From an uncultured Alphaproteobacteria bacterium (GTDB lineage: Bacteria > Pseudomonadota > Alphaproteobacteria > HIMB59 > GCA-002718135), in NCBI GenBank assembly GCA_902602515.1, contig CACKRG010000001.1, positions 248,001 to 312,000 on the forward strand: a DNA stretch of 64,000 nt. The letters run 5' to 3'. Under the pieces are notes generated by a model that worked only from the letters and a program-made list of their open reading frames with translations, was not told where the DNA came from and did not search any database. Each line of letters starts with the position of its first letter. Position 1 is the stretch's first letter. A program made the position numbers and the translations under genes. Positions 62,672 to 64,000 of the stretch are shown piece after piece.

Positions 62672-64000
62672 TGCCATCAAATAAAGAAAAGCCTGTAACA
62701 TCAAGATTAATTTTCGAATATTTGTTTGATCATAAAATCAAAATTCTTTTGGCACTTGTAATGATGTTTATTTCAGCAGCAGCCACGGGGTTACACGCTT
62801 GGTTAGTAAGACCAGCTTTAGATGAGGTTCTAATTAAAGGTAATAAAGAAATGCTTTTCTTAATACCAATAGCAATAATAATAGTTACATTAATTAAAGG
62901 CTTAGCAACATATACTCATTCATATCAAATGAGTAAGGTTGCTCATTCAATTATTGCAAAACTTCAAACTCAAATGTTTGAAAAACTCATGTATTTAAAT
63001 ATGAAATTTTATAATGATTCAAAATCTGGTAATTTAATATCAAGACTTATCAATGATACTTACTACCTAAGACTTGCAATAGTTAAATCAGTAACTGGAA
63101 TTATAAAAGATGTTCTAGTTATCATTTTTTTACTAGGAAATATGTTTTATCAAAGCTGGACCCTAACTCTTTTTGCTTTTTTTGCATTTCCTCTAGCCAT
63201 ATGGCCTATAAGAAAAATTGGAAAGAGCATTAGAAAAATAACTTACACAATACAAAATGAGATAGCAGTTTTTTCAAATGTATTAGCAGAAAGCATTAAG
63301 GGGATTAGACAAGTAAAAGCGTACTCAAGAGAAAATTATGAAAAAAAACGAGCTTTTGAGACAATAGGTTTCATTCAAAAATATTTTACAAAATCTGCCT
63401 TCATCAGCAATCGCTTGAGCCCTTTGATGGAATTTATTGGGAGTTTAGCTGTGGCATTATCAATTTATGCAGGAGGTGTTTTTGTATTAAATGAAAGTAT
63501 GACAACAGGTCAATTTATGAGTTTTTTAGTTAGTCTTCTTTTGGCCTATCAACCGGTAAAAGCACTTGGAAATCTAAATATTAGTGTTCAAGAAGGACTA
63601 GCTGGAGCTGAGAGAATATTTAAACTTTTAGATACAAGTGAAAAAAATATAGAAAAAATTTCTTCAAAAAAAACTATAGATCTAGATGGAGAAGTTGTTT
63701 TAAAAGATGTTTCATTTTCATATAACGATAATAAAGTACTTGATAAAATAAACTTAATAATACCTAAAGGAAAAAAAGTTGCGTTAGTTGGCTTATCTGG
63801 ATCTGGTAAATCAACAATAGCAAATATAATTTTGCGATTATATGATAGTTATTCAGGCTCTATATTAATTAATTCTAAAGATATAAAAGAACTAGATCTG
63901 ACAGATGTAAGAAATAGCGTTTCAATAGTAACTCAAGAAACAATTTTATTCAATGAGAGTATATTTAACAATATTAAGTATGGAAACCTTGAAGCAACTG
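62671..64000 (+). CDS. MsbA-like ABC exporter (fused membrane and ATPase domains), 3' end cut by window
   Basis: The frame stays open for 443 codons to the window edge. About residues 20-310 form a six-helix exporter membrane domain, then a linker, then the ATPase domain with Walker A GLSGSGKST near 370 and Q-loop Gln in VTQETILFNESIFNNI near 425. The signature and Walker B lie outside the window. Lipid A or other lipid flipping is the usual role of this type. Confidence 0.92.
   Translation, partial: MPSNKEKPVTSRLIFEYLFDHKIKILLALVMMFISAAATGLHAWLVRPALDEVLIKGNKEMLFLIPIAIIIVTLIKGLATYTHSYQMSKVAHSIIAKLQTQMFEKLMYLNMKFYNDSKSGNLISRLINDTYYLRLAIVKSVTGIIKDVLVIIFLLGNMFYQSWTLTLFAFFAFPLAIWPIRKIGKSIRKITYTIQNEIAVFSNVLAESIKGIRQVKAYSRENYEKKRAFETIGFIQKYFTKSAFISNRLSPLMEFIGSLAVALSIYAGGVFVLNESMTTGQFMSFLVSLLLAYQPVKALGNLNISVQEGLAGAERIFKLLDTSEKNIEKISSKKTIDLDGEVVLKDVSFSYNDNKVLDKINLIIPKGKKVALVGLSGSGKSTIANIILRLYDSYSGSILINSKDIKELDLTDVRNSVSIVTQETILFNESIFNNIKYGNLEAT

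Overview
The window is very AT-rich (roughly 30% GC by eye) and densely coded, with operons whose genes abut or overlap, very short spacers and many TTG/GTG starts. The order ctaC-ctaD-ctaB-coxF-ctaG-coxC-SURF1 at the right end is typical of Alphaproteobacteria. Together with the streamlined layout, the ammonium transporter and the many sugar transport and oxidation genes, this suggests a free-living, probably marine, alphaproteobacterium of a streamlined lineage (HIMB59/AEGEAN-169-like is my guess; inference only). I saw no rRNA, tRNA, CRISPR array or transposase.

Layout. (1) 1-17.4 kb, polyol and sugar-acid oxidation: a GMC oxidoreductase and SDR on the left, divergent from a GlpV-like binding protein operon with two permeases, a small membrane protein, xylitol/sorbitol-type and mannitol-type dehydrogenases and a second GMC enzyme; then xylulokinase, a DMT permease, a beta-lactamase-fold hydrolase, an Ldh-type 2-keto acid reductase, an FAD 2-hydroxyacid dehydrogenase and a pentonate-type dehydratase. 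This ABC operon has no ATPase gene in the window. (2) 17.4-23 kb, housekeeping: peroxiredoxin, DsbD-like reductase, AlgH, and an ammonium transporter preceded by two tandem glutamine (glnA-type) riboswitches and followed by a winged-helix gene and a relic of a second amt 3' end.

(3) 23-49.2 kb, the most interesting part: a sugar-catabolic island of about 26 kb. It holds a RuBisCO-like protein, a transketolase split into two genes, a class II aldolase, an aldolase-SDR fusion, a PfkB kinase, two Gfo/Idh/MocA oxidoreductases, four TIM-barrel isomerases/epimerases, an RpiB/DhaK/TIM/DhaL module that resembles the erythrulose-phosphate route of tetritol catabolism, a second DhaL-DhaK pair, and a complete ABC importer. 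The two ATPases of that importer carry complementary lesions: one lacks the switch histidine, the other has a degenerate ABC signature. This suggests an obligate asymmetric heterodimer. A 21-bp motif with 19 invariant positions (AATTATATAAA, two variable bases, TTCTTTAT) lies 49-60 nt upstream of the first gene of three operons in the island. It marks a regulon joining the RuBisCO-like operon to the transporter; a small winged-helix protein encoded beside one site is the obvious candidate regulator. The substrate cannot be read from sequence. A branched pentose such as apiose or a tetritol/tetronate is the best-fitting hypothesis, because RuBisCO-like decarboxylases, split transketolases and erythrulose kinases occur in apiose pathways.

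(4) 49.2-64 kb, core genes: glutamine amidotransferase, Ogt, a DUF6494-like protein, flavin reductase-like protein, M16 peptidase, threonine synthase, M32 carboxypeptidase, the aa3 cytochrome oxidase operon with assembly factors, RsmE, UbiA and an MsbA-like ABC exporter cut by the window end.
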